Below, piece after piece: positions 25,874 to 34,906 of a stretch of 64,000 nucleotides of DNA; the first letter of the stretch is position 1, and every line of letters begins with the position of its first letter. A model generated the notes under the pieces. The model had not been told where the DNA came from. It searched no databases and saw nothing but the letters and a program-made list of their open reading frames with translations. Origin of the DNA: JAJDOD01 sp039024895 (lineage in GTDB: Bacteria; Pseudomonadota; Alphaproteobacteria; Rhodobacterales; Rhodobacteraceae). The translations under genes were made by a program, and so were the position numbers. Location: the NCBI GenBank assembly GCA_039024895.1, contig JBCCPJ010000010.1, positions 44,057-108,056 of the forward strand, in the 5' to 3' direction.

Positions 25874-26388
25874 GGCTGGTCGCTCTGACGCGTGCTGAAA
25901 AGGTCGAGCAACCCGGCCAGAACCAGTGCGCAAGGGACACCATGGGTGATCGCAAAAAAGGGGATAATCATGAAAAACCAACCGAAAAAGCCGACGACAA
26001 TCACCATCTCAATTGCGCGACCGATCGACACGCCACTATCCATGATGGACATCCCCAAAACCATCGTGACAGGCGACAAGGATACCGCGGTACCGAATCC
26101 GATCTTCACGGCGCCAAAGATGCTCGAAAAGACAAACCCCTGTTTGCGAATATATAACAGCGTCGCTAGCGTCATGACGGTGCTCGGCACCATCAAAATA
26201 TGATAGAAACGCTCGTCGACCTGGAACTGCGCATTTTGCGGCTCGATGAGACCAATCGCCCACACAGCCGGGTTCAGCGGGCCGCCGAAACAGAGGATCA
26301 GCAAAACGACCAGCCATCGCGGCTCCCTTAAGGAGCGCCTCGCAGCAACTTCATGGTCCCGCGTGTGATCTCCAGCATCCGTCATCAC
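25870..26388 (-). CDS. Small polytopic membrane protein of unknown function
   Basis: A 172-residue protein with about four predicted membrane helices: 'WLVVLLILCFGGPLNPAVWA', 'FYHILMVPSTVMTLATLLYI', 'AVKIGFGTAVSLSPVTMVLG' and 'VIVVGFFGWFFMIIPFFAI', then 'VPCALVLAGLLDLFSTRQ'. I do not recognise a family. It converges with the aldolase gene, and the two stop codons overlap within TTAA at 25870-25873. The 235 bases upstream hold no gene that I can support. The next gene points the same way but is unrelated. Confidence 0.75.
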   Translation of the reverse strand: MMTDAGDHTRDHEVAARRSLREPRWLVVLLILCFGGPLNPAVWAIGLIEPQNAQFQVDERFYHILMVPSTVMTLATLLYIRKQGFVFSSIFGAVKIGFGTAVSLSPVTMVLGMSIMDSGVSIGRAIEMVIVVGFFGWFFMIIPFFAITHGVPCALVLAGLLDLFSTRQSDQP

Positions 26389-26623
26389 AGGTGTTTGTTA
26401 CAAGCGATTTAGGCGGGGGTGTGGCATAAGCTCCGTCACGCGTCTCTCAAGCCCTGTGGGCGTAAAGGAAGCCACACAAAGGGGTTTTCAAGGGGCCTCG
26501 GACCGGACAGGTTTCATCTTGCATCCGCATATACGGCATTTCACAGAATGGTAATTTTGTTTGATTTCAATTTAGTACGGCGCATTATTTCACCGATACC
26601 TTAATCATAACTCGACCAGCGCT

Positions 26624-27721
26624 TCAGAGTTGCGCCAAACACGCCTCCATCGCCGCCCAAAGCGCCTCAACCGGCTCGCACCCAACCGACAGGCGCACCG
26701 CGCCCGGTGGCACGTCATCGCCCCAGCGAATGCGCCGCTCCGCGGAACTATGCACCCCACCGAACGACGTGGCGGGCTGTATCATGTCACACCCATCAAT
26801 AAAGCGCTCCGCCGTTGCTTCATCCGCCAAGACAAAGTGGATCATGAACCCGTAGCGCTTCATCTGGAGGCCCGCGAGGTTGTGGCTCGGATCATCGGGC
26901 AATCCGGGATAGCGCACATGTTTGACTTGGCCCTGATTCGACAGCCGCGACGCGATCACAGCCGCAGAGCTACACATCCGGTCGAACCGGACGTCCAGCG
27001 TTTCCAAACCCCGATGCAGCAGCCACGCCTCCATCGGGCCGGGGATCGCACCGGAGAGCTTTCGCCACTCCCGCACCCGGCCCAGAGTGGCCTCATCGCG
27101 GGTTACCACATGCCCCATCAGCAGGTCGGAATGCCCACCCGGCGCCTTGGTGTCAGAGGCAACGACAAGATCCGCGCCAAGGTCCAGGGGCCGTTGTCCG
27201 AACGGCGTCATCGTCGTATTGTCCACGATCGTCACGCCACCCGCCACACGGACAGCGGCAGAAACAGACGCGATATCAATAAGATCAAGCCCGGGGTTCG
27301 ACGGCGTCTCAATGAAGACCACGTTAAATCCCTCGAACCCGCCAGCTTCGAAATCGGCGGTGCGGCGCTGCTCAACCTGCACGCCAAACGGCGTCAGAAA
27401 GCGTTCCGCGAGCAGCCGCGACGTGTAATACCCATCACTTGGCAAAAGCACCCGCGCCCCCGCCTTGAGGGTGGCAAAAAACGCGGCCGAGATCGCAGCC
27501 ATGCCGGAGGGGAAAAGCACCACAGGCGCGTCCTCCAAATGGGCCAAGGCCGCCTCGGTTACTTCCCACGTCGGATTCTCGGACCGGCCGTACGTGGCCG
27601 CCGCGTCGGGCGCGCCGGGCAAATGGTACATGGAGGCCTGCACCAACGGTGGCGCAACCGGCTCGCCCTTGGACAGGGTCCGCAAATGCAAAAGCGCGCC
27701 TGCCAGTTTCTCATCGCTCAT
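26624..27721 (-). CDS. PLP-dependent Cys/Met metabolism enzyme (cystathionine gamma-lyase/synthase family)
   Basis: A 365-residue member of the gamma-family of PLP enzymes. 'ATYGRSENPTWEVTEAALAH' is the active-site Tyr/Arg segment, 'LFPSGMAAISAAF' the phosphate-binding turn, 'IVDNTTMTPFGQRPLDLGAD' holds the PLP Asp, and 'VVASDTKAPGGHSDLLMGHV' the Schiff-base lysine. It is the last gene of the hyuA-DUF1801-hyuB operon, overlapping the hyuB stop by ATGA. The reaction (elimination or replacement on a sulfur amino acid) cannot be told from sequence; the context suggests a hydantoin- or oxoproline-derived amino acid (inference). Confidence 0.88.
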   Translation of the reverse strand: MSDEKLAGALLHLRTLSKGEPVAPPLVQASMYHLPGAPDAAATYGRSENPTWEVTEAALAHLEDAPVVLFPSGMAAISAAFFATLKAGARVLLPSDGYYTSRLLAERFLTPFGVQVEQRRTADFEAGGFEGFNVVFIETPSNPGLDLIDIASVSAAVRVAGGVTIVDNTTMTPFGQRPLDLGADLVVASDTKAPGGHSDLLMGHVVTRDEATLGRVREWRKLSGAIPGPMEAWLLHRGLETLDVRFDRMCSSAAVIASRLSNQGQVKHVRYPGLPDDPSHNLAGLQMKRYGFMIHFVLADEATAERFIDGCDMIQPATSFGGVHSSAERRIRWGDDVPPGAVRLSVGCEPVEALWAAMEACLAQL

Positions 27722-29364
27722 GTGCGTCCCAACCTTTCATCCTCGTCTGACAAGCGCGGATCCCGTTCCGACGGATAGCCGTAGCCGCCGCCGCCCGGGG
27801 TTTTTACCCGCACACGATCCCCCGCTTGAAGCGGAATATCCTGCGCCTTGGACAAGTGTTCCGGGACTTGTCGCTCACCCCCCCGCCAAACCTCCACTTC
27901 GTTCACCGCACCATCGGCGCCCCCAAGCGCGCCTTGCGGCCCGAACCGGCCGTGATCCATCACAAAACTCGCGCGCGCCGTGCCCCGCCGGAGTTCCACT
28001 TCATAGTCCAGTCCCAGGCCACCCCGATGCTTGCCCGCACCGCCTGAGCCTTCGCGCAACGCGTAGCGGTGATAGAGTACCGGAAAGTTCTGCTCCATGA
28101 TCTCGACAGGCGGCGCTTTGGAAATGCCAATTGTCGAACACCCGTTCGCCAAGCCATCGTGGTCCGCATTGCCGCCATAGCCACCGCCCGACAACTGGTA
28201 CATGACGAAATCGCGCCCCGTCGCGGGGTCGTGCCCGCCAAGCGCGAAATTCCCGCTCGTCCCCGCGGGCGCCGCCGTGACCCGGTCCGGCAGCGCTTCG
28301 ACAAGGGCCGCAAACACCGCTTCCGCAATCCGCTGAGACACCTCCGCCGCGCAGCCTGAGACGGGACGCGGATAGCGCGCATCAAGGAACGTGCCGTCGA
28401 TGCCGACGATCTCCAGCGGTTCGAAGGCGCCCGCACTGATCGGCACCTCGGGAAAGATATGCCGCATCGCCAGATAGACCGAGGACAGCGTCGTCGCCCT
28501 AACCGAGTTCATCGGACCCATGCACGGCGGCGCGGAACCGGCAAAGTCGAACCGCAGATGCCCCGCCGTCTTTTCAACTGTCAGACGGATGGCAAGCGGC
28601 TCATTCACCACGCCATCGCTATCGATCCAGGCAACCGAGCTGTAGCTGCCATCGGCAATCTCATCGATCAGCACCCGCATCTGCGCCGCCGCCCGCACCC
28701 GCAACTCGCCAATGGCATCTTCAACCACATCATCGCCATAGCGGTCGAGCAGTGCATCCAACCTATCTGCCCCCACCTGCAAGGCGGCAGCCTGCGCCTT
28801 CACATCACCAATCCGTTGATCCGCAACACGAATATTGGAACAGATGATGCTGTATATCTCCTCATCCAGCACAGCTTCCTTGAAGAGCTTCACCGGTGGC
28901 AGCCGCAACCCCTCCTGCTCCACCGCCGTGGCAGACGCCGAAAACCCGCCCGGCACAGAGCCCCCTGTATCCGGCCAATGGCCCGTATTGGACAACCAAC
29001 AGAATATCTTGCCATGGCGATAGAACGGGCGCGCAAAGCGCACATCCATCAGGTGGGTGCCCCCGAGATAGGGGTCGTTCACGATATAGACATCCCCCGG
29101 CACCGGTGCCGCCGTCACCCCGTCGCGGATACGCCCGATCAATTGCCGCGTACTGTCCTGCATCGTGCCCACAAAAACCGGCAACCCCCCTGCCCCTTGC
29201 GCAATCAGCGCGCCGTCCGACGCTGCATATATCCCGTCCGACCGGTCATTGGCCTCCGCAATCACCGGCGAAAACGCCGCGCGCGAAAAGGCCATGTCCA
29301 TCTCATCGCAGACTTGCGCCAGCCCGGCCTGAATGACCGACAGCGTGATTGGATCAATGCTCAC
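27718..29364 (-). CDS. Hydantoinase B/oxoprolinase family subunit
   Basis: A 548-residue beta subunit of an ATP-dependent hydantoinase/5-oxoprolinase. I place the start at GTG 29364: GGAGGT lies upstream, the protein then starts at 'SIDPITLSVIQAGLAQVCDE' as family members do, and GTGA overlaps the DUF1801 stop. 'NDPYLGGTHLMDVRFARPFY' and 'LSNTGHWPDTGGSVPGGFSA' are family hallmarks, as is the glycine-rich 'GAGKHRGGLGLDYEVEL'. It acts with the HyuA subunit to cleave a cyclic amide at the expense of ATP. Confidence 0.92.
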   Translation of the reverse strand: MSIDPITLSVIQAGLAQVCDEMDMAFSRAAFSPVIAEANDRSDGIYAASDGALIAQGAGGLPVFVGTMQDSTRQLIGRIRDGVTAAPVPGDVYIVNDPYLGGTHLMDVRFARPFYRHGKIFCWLSNTGHWPDTGGSVPGGFSASATAVEQEGLRLPPVKLFKEAVLDEEIYSIICSNIRVADQRIGDVKAQAAALQVGADRLDALLDRYGDDVVEDAIGELRVRAAAQMRVLIDEIADGSYSSVAWIDSDGVVNEPLAIRLTVEKTAGHLRFDFAGSAPPCMGPMNSVRATTLSSVYLAMRHIFPEVPISAGAFEPLEIVGIDGTFLDARYPRPVSGCAAEVSQRIAEAVFAALVEALPDRVTAAPAGTSGNFALGGHDPATGRDFVMYQLSGGGYGGNADHDGLANGCSTIGISKAPPVEIMEQNFPVLYHRYALREGSGGAGKHRGGLGLDYEVELRRGTARASFVMDHGRFGPQGALGGADGAVNEVEVWRGGERQVPEHLSKAQDIPLQAGDRVRVKTPGGGGYGYPSERDPRLSDEDERLGRT

Positions 29365-29750
29365 GCCCGCACCTCCCGCTTGGTCCGGTGATAGGTTAGC
29401 GCCCGCGACAGACAAAGCGCCAGCGCCGCGCGGTCAAACCCGTCTTCAACAATGATCCCCCGGTTGCCGAGCGTGGGGAGTTCCGGAAAGTCCGACCGAA
29501 ACCCATCCAACAGCCCGGTGTGACAGATGAAAAACACGACCGCTTGGCCCTCCTTGACGCCAAGCCGCACCGTCGACCCCGCCTTCGTGCTGTCGGTCAG
29601 ATAGGCAGGCTCGCCCCACCGCAAGGCTTCGGTCAACGGCCCCACCTCAAGCGCATCGGCAGTTTCGAAGATCAGCGCCCGCACGTCGCGCAAAACGGGC
29701 GGCAATCCGGTAAAGACTGCGGCCACGTCGGCGGGCATCGGGGTCGTCAA
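29361..29750 (-). CDS. DUF1801 (YdhG-like) domain protein
   Basis: A 129-residue protein of the DUF1801 fold (SHOCT/YdhG-like, function unknown). 'DALEVGPLTEALRWGEPAYL' plus 'STVRLGVKEGQAVVFFICHT' are typical. The open frame reaches 29816, but TTG 29750 is preferred because GGAGGT stands 6 bases before it; ATG 29738 is another option. It sits between hyuA (47 bases upstream) and hyuB (GTGA overlap), splitting two subunits of one enzyme. A role in regulating or assembling the enzyme is possible but unsupported. Confidence 0.8.
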   Translation of the reverse strand: MTTPMPADVAAVFTGLPPVLRDVRALIFETADALEVGPLTEALRWGEPAYLTDSTKAGSTVRLGVKEGQAVVFFICHTGLLDGFRSDFPELPTLGNRGIIVEDGFDRAALALCLSRALTYHRTKREVRA

Positions 29751-29796
29751 AGCGCCCACCTCCAAACGCCCGCCAGTAAATGAGATCCCAGGCGTC

Positions 29797-31824
29797 TCAC
29801 GCCACCGCCTCCACAATCAGATTGGCCAGGAGATCGCCGCGCGCAACCCATCCCGGCTCTATCAGAACCGTCGTATCCATCTGTTCGATGATCGCGGGGC
29901 CTTCGATAACAGCATCGAGCGGCAGATGATCGCGCCAGTATAGCGGCGTCTCAAGTGCGCCTACCTCAAAGATCACCTCGCGTGCGCCGGTGGGTGCGGC
30001 GGTTGAACTCCGCCCCAATGGGTCCACCAGGCGCGACAAATCCACCGGAGCTGCCACGCCGACGACCGAGCAATTCACATTGACGATGCGCGCCCTTATA
30101 TCCGCCAGTTCAACCTTGAACCGCTCCCAGTACACGGCCTCAAACCGGTCGCGCAGCAAGGCCCGCGTCGGCGCTCCATCGGCCAGATCGACACGCACCA
30201 CATGGCTCTGCCCGATGAACTGCATATCGACGCTGAAGCTCTCCCGTATCTCATCGATGGCGATCGTCTCATCGCCGAGCGCCCGGTGCCCCGCCGTGAC
30301 CTGATCGGCGAAGACACCGTGCAGCACATCCAGATCGACATCGTCTAAGGGCGCATTCACCGTCCGGACGTAATCGTGGCGGAGATCGGCAACCACGCAT
30401 CCTAGCGCATTGGTGATGCCGGGACGCACCGGCACCAGCACCCGCGGCACGCCCAACTCTCGCGCAAGCGCCACCGCGTGGAGCGGCCCCGCCCCGCCAA
30501 AGGCCAGCAACGTGTAATCGCGGGGGTCCGCACCAAGGGAAAGGGAGACCATCCGGATCGCCCCCGCCATTTTGGTGTTCGCCAGCCGGATCACCGCCGC
30601 CGCCGCCCCCTCGGCATCGACGCCAAGGGACGCCCCCAAACTTTGCGCGAAAACCTCCGCCACGGCCTCCCGTGTGACGCCTCCGGTCACCGCCAGTTTC
30701 GCCGGATCGAGCCGGCCCAAAAGCAGGTTGGCATCGGAAATCGTCGGCGCCTGCCCCCCTCGCCCATAACAGATTGGCCCCGGATCAGCGCCCGCACTTT
30801 CCGGTCCCACCTCCAACAAACCGGCGGCATTGACCCGTGCGATTGAGCCGCCGCCCGCGCCAACGGTGCGCACATCCACCATCGGCACGTGAACCGGCAT
30901 CGCGTATTCGATCTCGATCTCGTTTGATACCGGCGCCACACCATCTTGGACCAGCGCCACATCCGTCGATGTCCCGCCCATGTCATAGGTGATGAGATTG
31001 GTAAAGCCGGCCGCGCGCCCGGTATAGGCCGCCGCCATGACACCCGAGGCCGGGCCCGACATGACCGTCTTTGCTGCCTCGCGTGCCACCAGGCGGGAGG
31101 AGACCATACCGCCATTCCCGTTCATCACCAGCACATCGCCGGGATACCCCTTGGCCGACAGTTCGTCCCGAAGTCGCGCCATGTAGCGTTCGAGGAGCGG
31201 CTGGACCGAGGCATTGATCGCCGCCGTGACACCCCGTTCGAACTCGCGCGTCTCTGACAGCAACGCATGCCCCACGGTGATGTAGTCATTGCGCCAAATC
31301 TCGGCCGCGAGCGCCGCCGCGCGCCGCTCATGGGCCGGGTTGGCATAGGCGTGGAGGAAATGGATCACCAAGGCCTCGCAGCCCGCCTCGGAAAGCGCCC
31401 GCACCGCGTCCCGCAACGCGGCCTCATCCAAAGGCACCACAACAGCGCCCGCCGCATCCATCCTCTCCGGCACTTCCAGGCGAAAATCGCGGGGGATCAC
31501 CGGGCGAAACGTGCCCTTCATTCCGTAGGCATGGGGCCGCGTTCGGCGGCCAAGCTCCAGCACATCGCGAAATCCCGCCGTTGTGATCAACCCGGTCTTC
31601 GCAAGCTTGCGTTCAAGCACCGCATTGGTGGTGGTCGTCGTCCCGTGCACGATCAGATCGAGGGTCGGGAGAACGACACCCGCCGCCTCCAAGGCGGCCA
31701 GCACCCCGAAAGCCTGGTTTTCAACGGTGGTCGGCGTCTTGGCGATTGTCAAAGCGCCATCGGGCCCGATCATCGCCAGATCGGTAAAGGTGCCCCCCAC
31801 ATCAACCCCGACTATGCCGCTCAC
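29797..31824 (-). CDS. Hydantoinase A/oxoprolinase family subunit
   Basis: A 675-residue alpha subunit with an acetate/sugar-kinase-like ATPase fold. 'IVGVDVGGTFTDLAMIGPDG' is the phosphate-1 motif and 'TNLITYDMGGTSTDVALVQD' the phosphate-2 motif; 'LLAFGGAGPLHAVALARELG' and 'VLVPVRPGITNALGCVVADL' are conserved in the family. First gene of the operon. It phosphorylates the cyclic substrate so that the beta subunit can open it. Family members include N-methylhydantoinase, acetone carboxylase and 5-oxoprolinase, and the specificity here is open. Confidence 0.93.
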   Translation of the reverse strand: MSGIVGVDVGGTFTDLAMIGPDGALTIAKTPTTVENQAFGVLAALEAAGVVLPTLDLIVHGTTTTTNAVLERKLAKTGLITTAGFRDVLELGRRTRPHAYGMKGTFRPVIPRDFRLEVPERMDAAGAVVVPLDEAALRDAVRALSEAGCEALVIHFLHAYANPAHERRAAALAAEIWRNDYITVGHALLSETREFERGVTAAINASVQPLLERYMARLRDELSAKGYPGDVLVMNGNGGMVSSRLVAREAAKTVMSGPASGVMAAAYTGRAAGFTNLITYDMGGTSTDVALVQDGVAPVSNEIEIEYAMPVHVPMVDVRTVGAGGGSIARVNAAGLLEVGPESAGADPGPICYGRGGQAPTISDANLLLGRLDPAKLAVTGGVTREAVAEVFAQSLGASLGVDAEGAAAAVIRLANTKMAGAIRMVSLSLGADPRDYTLLAFGGAGPLHAVALARELGVPRVLVPVRPGITNALGCVVADLRHDYVRTVNAPLDDVDLDVLHGVFADQVTAGHRALGDETIAIDEIRESFSVDMQFIGQSHVVRVDLADGAPTRALLRDRFEAVYWERFKVELADIRARIVNVNCSVVGVAAPVDLSRLVDPLGRSSTAAPTGAREVIFEVGALETPLYWRDHLPLDAVIEGPAIIEQMDTTVLIEPGWVARGDLLANLIVEAVA

Positions 31825-31916
31825 AGGCCACCTTTCCTCTCCTACCCATAAAGGAACCGAGCGGCCCCGCTGTCAATGCGCCACGTCACCCGCACAGAAC
31901 CCGTCACCCCCTTCAT

Positions 31917-31973
31917 CTGGTCCAAAATACCTCGGGGAGTCCCGGATATCATCCGGGACGGGGCAGCGCCCCA
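31917..31973. repeat. Dispersed intergenic repeat, copy B
   Basis: CTGGTCCAAAATACCTCGGGGA begins the copy, followed by the inverted repeat 'gtcccggatatcatccgggac' and GGGGCAGCGCCCC. It lies in the 214-base gap between the divergent hyuA and membrane-protein genes, the rest of which contains nothing I recognise. Confidence 0.75.
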
Positions 31974-32038
31974 GGATAACCCGGACAAAGCCACGCGCCG
32001 GTTGCCAATCCCCGCGCCGCATCGCAACACTCGACCCC

Positions 32039-33391
32039 ATGAACAAACGGTTCCTTCTCTCCCTTTGTATGTCCCCCGGCGCGGCGTCCGCCCATGCCAC
32101 GGATCAGGCGTTTGTGCTCCTCTTGCCCACCGAAATCTACATCACCTCCGGCGTCATCGCCGTCGCCCTGACCGTCGCCGCGCTTTTTCTGCTACCGGAC
32201 CGCGTCGTTCTCACCCTCTTCGCTGCAAGGCCGCGCGCGCCCCGACCGCAAAGCTCTTTTGCGACCCTCACCAGCCTCGTCGCCTTTGTCGGATTGGCAG
32301 CCCTCGTCGCCCTTGGCCTTGCCGGGCCGCGCGATCCGCTCTCCAACCTGATGCCGCTGATATTCTGGACCGTGGGCTGGGTCGGGATTGTCAGCCTGTC
32401 CGGTGTCTTCGGCAATCTCTGGGCGTGGCTCAACCCCTGGAGCGGGCTTTACGCCCTCATCTCGCCCGACTGGCGGCAGTATCCCTTGCCGAAAGCCTGG
32501 GGGCTTTGGCCCGCCACTCTCCTGATCATCGCTTTCACAGCCTTTCTTTTGGCCGATATCGCGCCCGACGATCCCGGACGCCTCGCGACGTTCGCCGCCC
32601 TTTACTGGCTCGTGACCATGGCGGGGCTGTTGGTCTGCGGCCCCTCCTGGCTTGCTCAGGTCGAAATCGGCCACGCCATCTGCGGCACCTATGCAAAACT
32701 CACCCCGCACGCCACGTCGGGCCTTGGCGGTCCGGGCTGGCAACTCCTGACACCGCAACAGATCCCAACGGGCGCTTTCGCCCTGGCACTCCTCGGGGCA
32801 GGCAGCTTCGATGGGCTGAACGAAACCTTCTGGTGGCTCGGTCTTATCGACGTGAACCCGCTGGAATTCCCCGGCCGGTCCGCCGTTGTGCGCGAGACGA
32901 TCCTCGGCCTCCTCGGCGCGCTTGCGTTGCTCTTCCTGACCTTCACCTTGTGCGTATGGGCGGGCACGGTTATCGCGCGCCCGAACCAGCCCTTCTGGAC
33001 CACAACCGGCCGCCTCGCCCTCTCGATGCTGCCGATTGCCCTCGTCTACCACATTGCCCATTACCTGCCGTCATTTCTGGTGGGCATCCAATACACACTG
33101 GCTGCGCTGACCGACCCGTTGAACAACGGCGCCGACATTCTTGGCCTCGGCGAGTTCCGCGTGACCACCGGCTTCTTCAACCGGCTCGACACCATCCGAC
33201 CCATCTGGCTCACCCAGGCGGGCCTCGTTGTGGTGGGCCATGTCTGGTCGGTCTTGCTGGCCCACCGGATCGCGCTCGATCTGTTCGGACGGGGTCGCCC
33301 GGCGGCCTGGGCAACGCTGCCGCTCTCGCTCTTCATGATCGCCTATACGTTTCTCGGCCTCTGGCTGCTCGCAGCGCCACGCGGCGCCTAA
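32039..33391 (+). CDS. Polytopic membrane protein of unknown function, possibly fenitrothion-hydrolase-like family
   Basis: A 450-residue protein with a weak signal/anchor 'MNKRFLLSLCMSPGAASAHA' followed by about ten hydrophobic helices. Internal motifs include 'VFGNLWAWLNPWSGLY', 'APDDPGRLATFAALYWLVT', 'LLGAGSFDGLNETFWW' and 'VYHIAHYLPSFLVGIQYTL', with histidines in helices. The N-P-W and SFDG motifs recall a membrane family often labelled fenitrothion hydrolase; that is recollection of a family pattern, not a demonstrated function. The start at 32039 gives a sensible N-terminus. It is followed 173 bases later by the binding-protein gene and may be co-transcribed. Confidence 0.7.
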   Translation: MNKRFLLSLCMSPGAASAHATDQAFVLLLPTEIYITSGVIAVALTVAALFLLPDRVVLTLFAARPRAPRPQSSFATLTSLVAFVGLAALVALGLAGPRDPLSNLMPLIFWTVGWVGIVSLSGVFGNLWAWLNPWSGLYALISPDWRQYPLPKAWGLWPATLLIIAFTAFLLADIAPDDPGRLATFAALYWLVTMAGLLVCGPSWLAQVEIGHAICGTYAKLTPHATSGLGGPGWQLLTPQQIPTGAFALALLGAGSFDGLNETFWWLGLIDVNPLEFPGRSAVVRETILGLLGALALLFLTFTLCVWAGTVIARPNQPFWTTTGRLALSMLPIALVYHIAHYLPSFLVGIQYTLAALTDPLNNGADILGLGEFRVTTGFFNRLDTIRPIWLTQAGLVVVGHVWSVLLAHRIALDLFGRGRPAAWATLPLSLFMIAYTFLGLWLLAAPRGA

Positions 33392-33564
33392 GCACACCCA
33401 CTCTCAGAGAACCTTGCCCGAAATGACGCATTTTCCGGCAACCCCGGCATTCTGCCCCGCAAATTGCCCCAAAGCGCCGACCGCTCCCCGCCTTCCGGGC
33501 GAAAATACTGGACAAATCCACACCTCCCGACCCAACATCAACCAAACAACATGGGAGTTCCGGG

Positions 33565-34845
33565 GTGTCACAGTCAGTCAAAACCAGCCGTCGCACATTG
33601 CTCAAAACCGCCGCTGCGGGCGGGCTCTTGGCCGCAACGCCGCTCGCCAGCCGCTTTGCCAGCGCCCAATCCGCAGCGCCAATCAAAATCGGTTTCCAAC
33701 AGCATTCCACCGGGATCGGCGCCGCCTATGGCCGCTGGTATGGCCGGACAACCGAAGCCGCGACGAAACTGATCAATGACGCAGGCGGCATCAATGGACG
33801 ACCCCTTGAGATCATCGCCGAAGATGACGGCACCGACCCGAAGCGCGGCGCGGAAGTGGTTGAGAAATTTGCCAATCTCCATGAATGCGACGTGGCGTTT
33901 GGCACGCTATTTAGCCATGTGGTCTTTGGCTCGGCACCCGCCGCCGGCGAGTTGAAAATCCCTTACTACGTCGTGTCTGAAGGCCATCACGTGGCCAGCG
34001 GCGCTCTCAACCGCTACACGCTGCAACCCGGCATCACGGATGTGAAAAGCCAGGTTCAGGCGATGGCACCTTTTGTTGCCGCCAATCTCGGCAAGAAAGT
34101 CACGATGGTTTTCCCCGATTTCGCCTTCGGCCACGACCACCGGGATTTCTTCTCCGAAGCCATCGAACGCCAGGGCGGCGAGGTACTCGCCAAGATCGCC
34201 ATCCCACCGACAGAGACCAGCTTCACCAAATATTTCCCGCAAATCCCGCGCGATACCGAGGTGCTGTACCACGTCATGGTGGGCCCGGCTGTCCTGACCT
34301 TTGTCAAAGAGTTGGGTGAATTCTTCGGCCCCTCTCGCCCGGAGATTTTCGGCTTCATCGATAGCCTCGAAGCGGTTGACCTCGCCTCACCCGGTCTTGA
34401 ATTCCTGGAGGGCACCTACTTTTGGGAAGGCATGCCGCGCTATGCGCAGGCGAACCAGACCCAGTGGGACAAAAACTTCCGCGCCGCCGTCGGTGTCGAC
34501 GATAACGGCGCGAGCATCAGCGATGCCAAGGACGTCTCAACCTATGCCCATATGTTCGGTTGCTGGGAGACGCTTCACATCATCAAAGACGCCATGGAAG
34601 CCGCTGATTATCAAGGCCCCGGCGACCGTGCCAAGCTGATCGAAGCAACCGAAGCCATGTCGATCATCCAGGCTGGCCCAGGCCATCCGCAAGGCGCCAA
34701 GGTGTTCAACGGGAAGACCCACCAGGTGTTCGGCCATCAGTATATTAGCCAGGTCGAAGACGGAAAACTTGTGCTCGCCCACACCACGTCCATCGCCGAT
34801 ACCTTCTACCCGGATGAGGTTGATTACACTACGCAGAGCTTTTGA
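33565..34845 (+). CDS. Branched-chain amino acid/amide-type ABC transporter substrate-binding protein, Tat-exported
   Basis: Periplasmic-binding-protein family 5/6 (LivJ/UrtA/AmiC-like), 426 residues, GTG start with GGGAG upstream. The signal peptide contains 'SRRTLLKTAAAGGLLA', a twin-arginine motif ending near ASAQSA. The mature protein begins 'PIKIGFQQHSTGIGAAYGRW', followed by 'INDAGGINGRPLEIIAEDDG', typical of the family. It matches the LivHMGF-type transporter downstream, but a PAS-GGDEF-EAL gene and a 0.77-kb gap separate them. The ligand is unknown; amides, urea or amino acids are possible. Confidence 0.9.
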   Translation: MSQSVKTSRRTLLKTAAAGGLLAATPLASRFASAQSAAPIKIGFQQHSTGIGAAYGRWYGRTTEAATKLINDAGGINGRPLEIIAEDDGTDPKRGAEVVEKFANLHECDVAFGTLFSHVVFGSAPAAGELKIPYYVVSEGHHVASGALNRYTLQPGITDVKSQVQAMAPFVAANLGKKVTMVFPDFAFGHDHRDFFSEAIERQGGEVLAKIAIPPTETSFTKYFPQIPRDTEVLYHVMVGPAVLTFVKELGEFFGPSRPEIFGFIDSLEAVDLASPGLEFLEGTYFWEGMPRYAQANQTQWDKNFRAAVGVDDNGASISDAKDVSTYAHMFGCWETLHIIKDAMEAADYQGPGDRAKLIEATEAMSIIQAGPGHPQGAKVFNGKTHQVFGHQYISQVEDGKLVLAHTTSIADTFYPDEVDYTTQSF

Positions 34846-34906
34846 ATCAGCTTGATTTGTAGGTTTTAACAGGGAAGTAACGCTGCTCGTCTAGCCTTTC
34901 GGTCGG

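Noticed and set aside
26630..27778. 382-codon plus-strand frame opposite the PLP enzyme
   Set aside because: No motif or start signal; the PLP enzyme on the minus strand retains the lysine and phosphate sites.
31876..33426. 516-codon plus-strand frame overlapping the polytopic membrane protein
   Set aside because: An Arg/Pro/His-rich alternate frame; the chosen frame gives regular hydrophobic helices and a sensible N-terminus.
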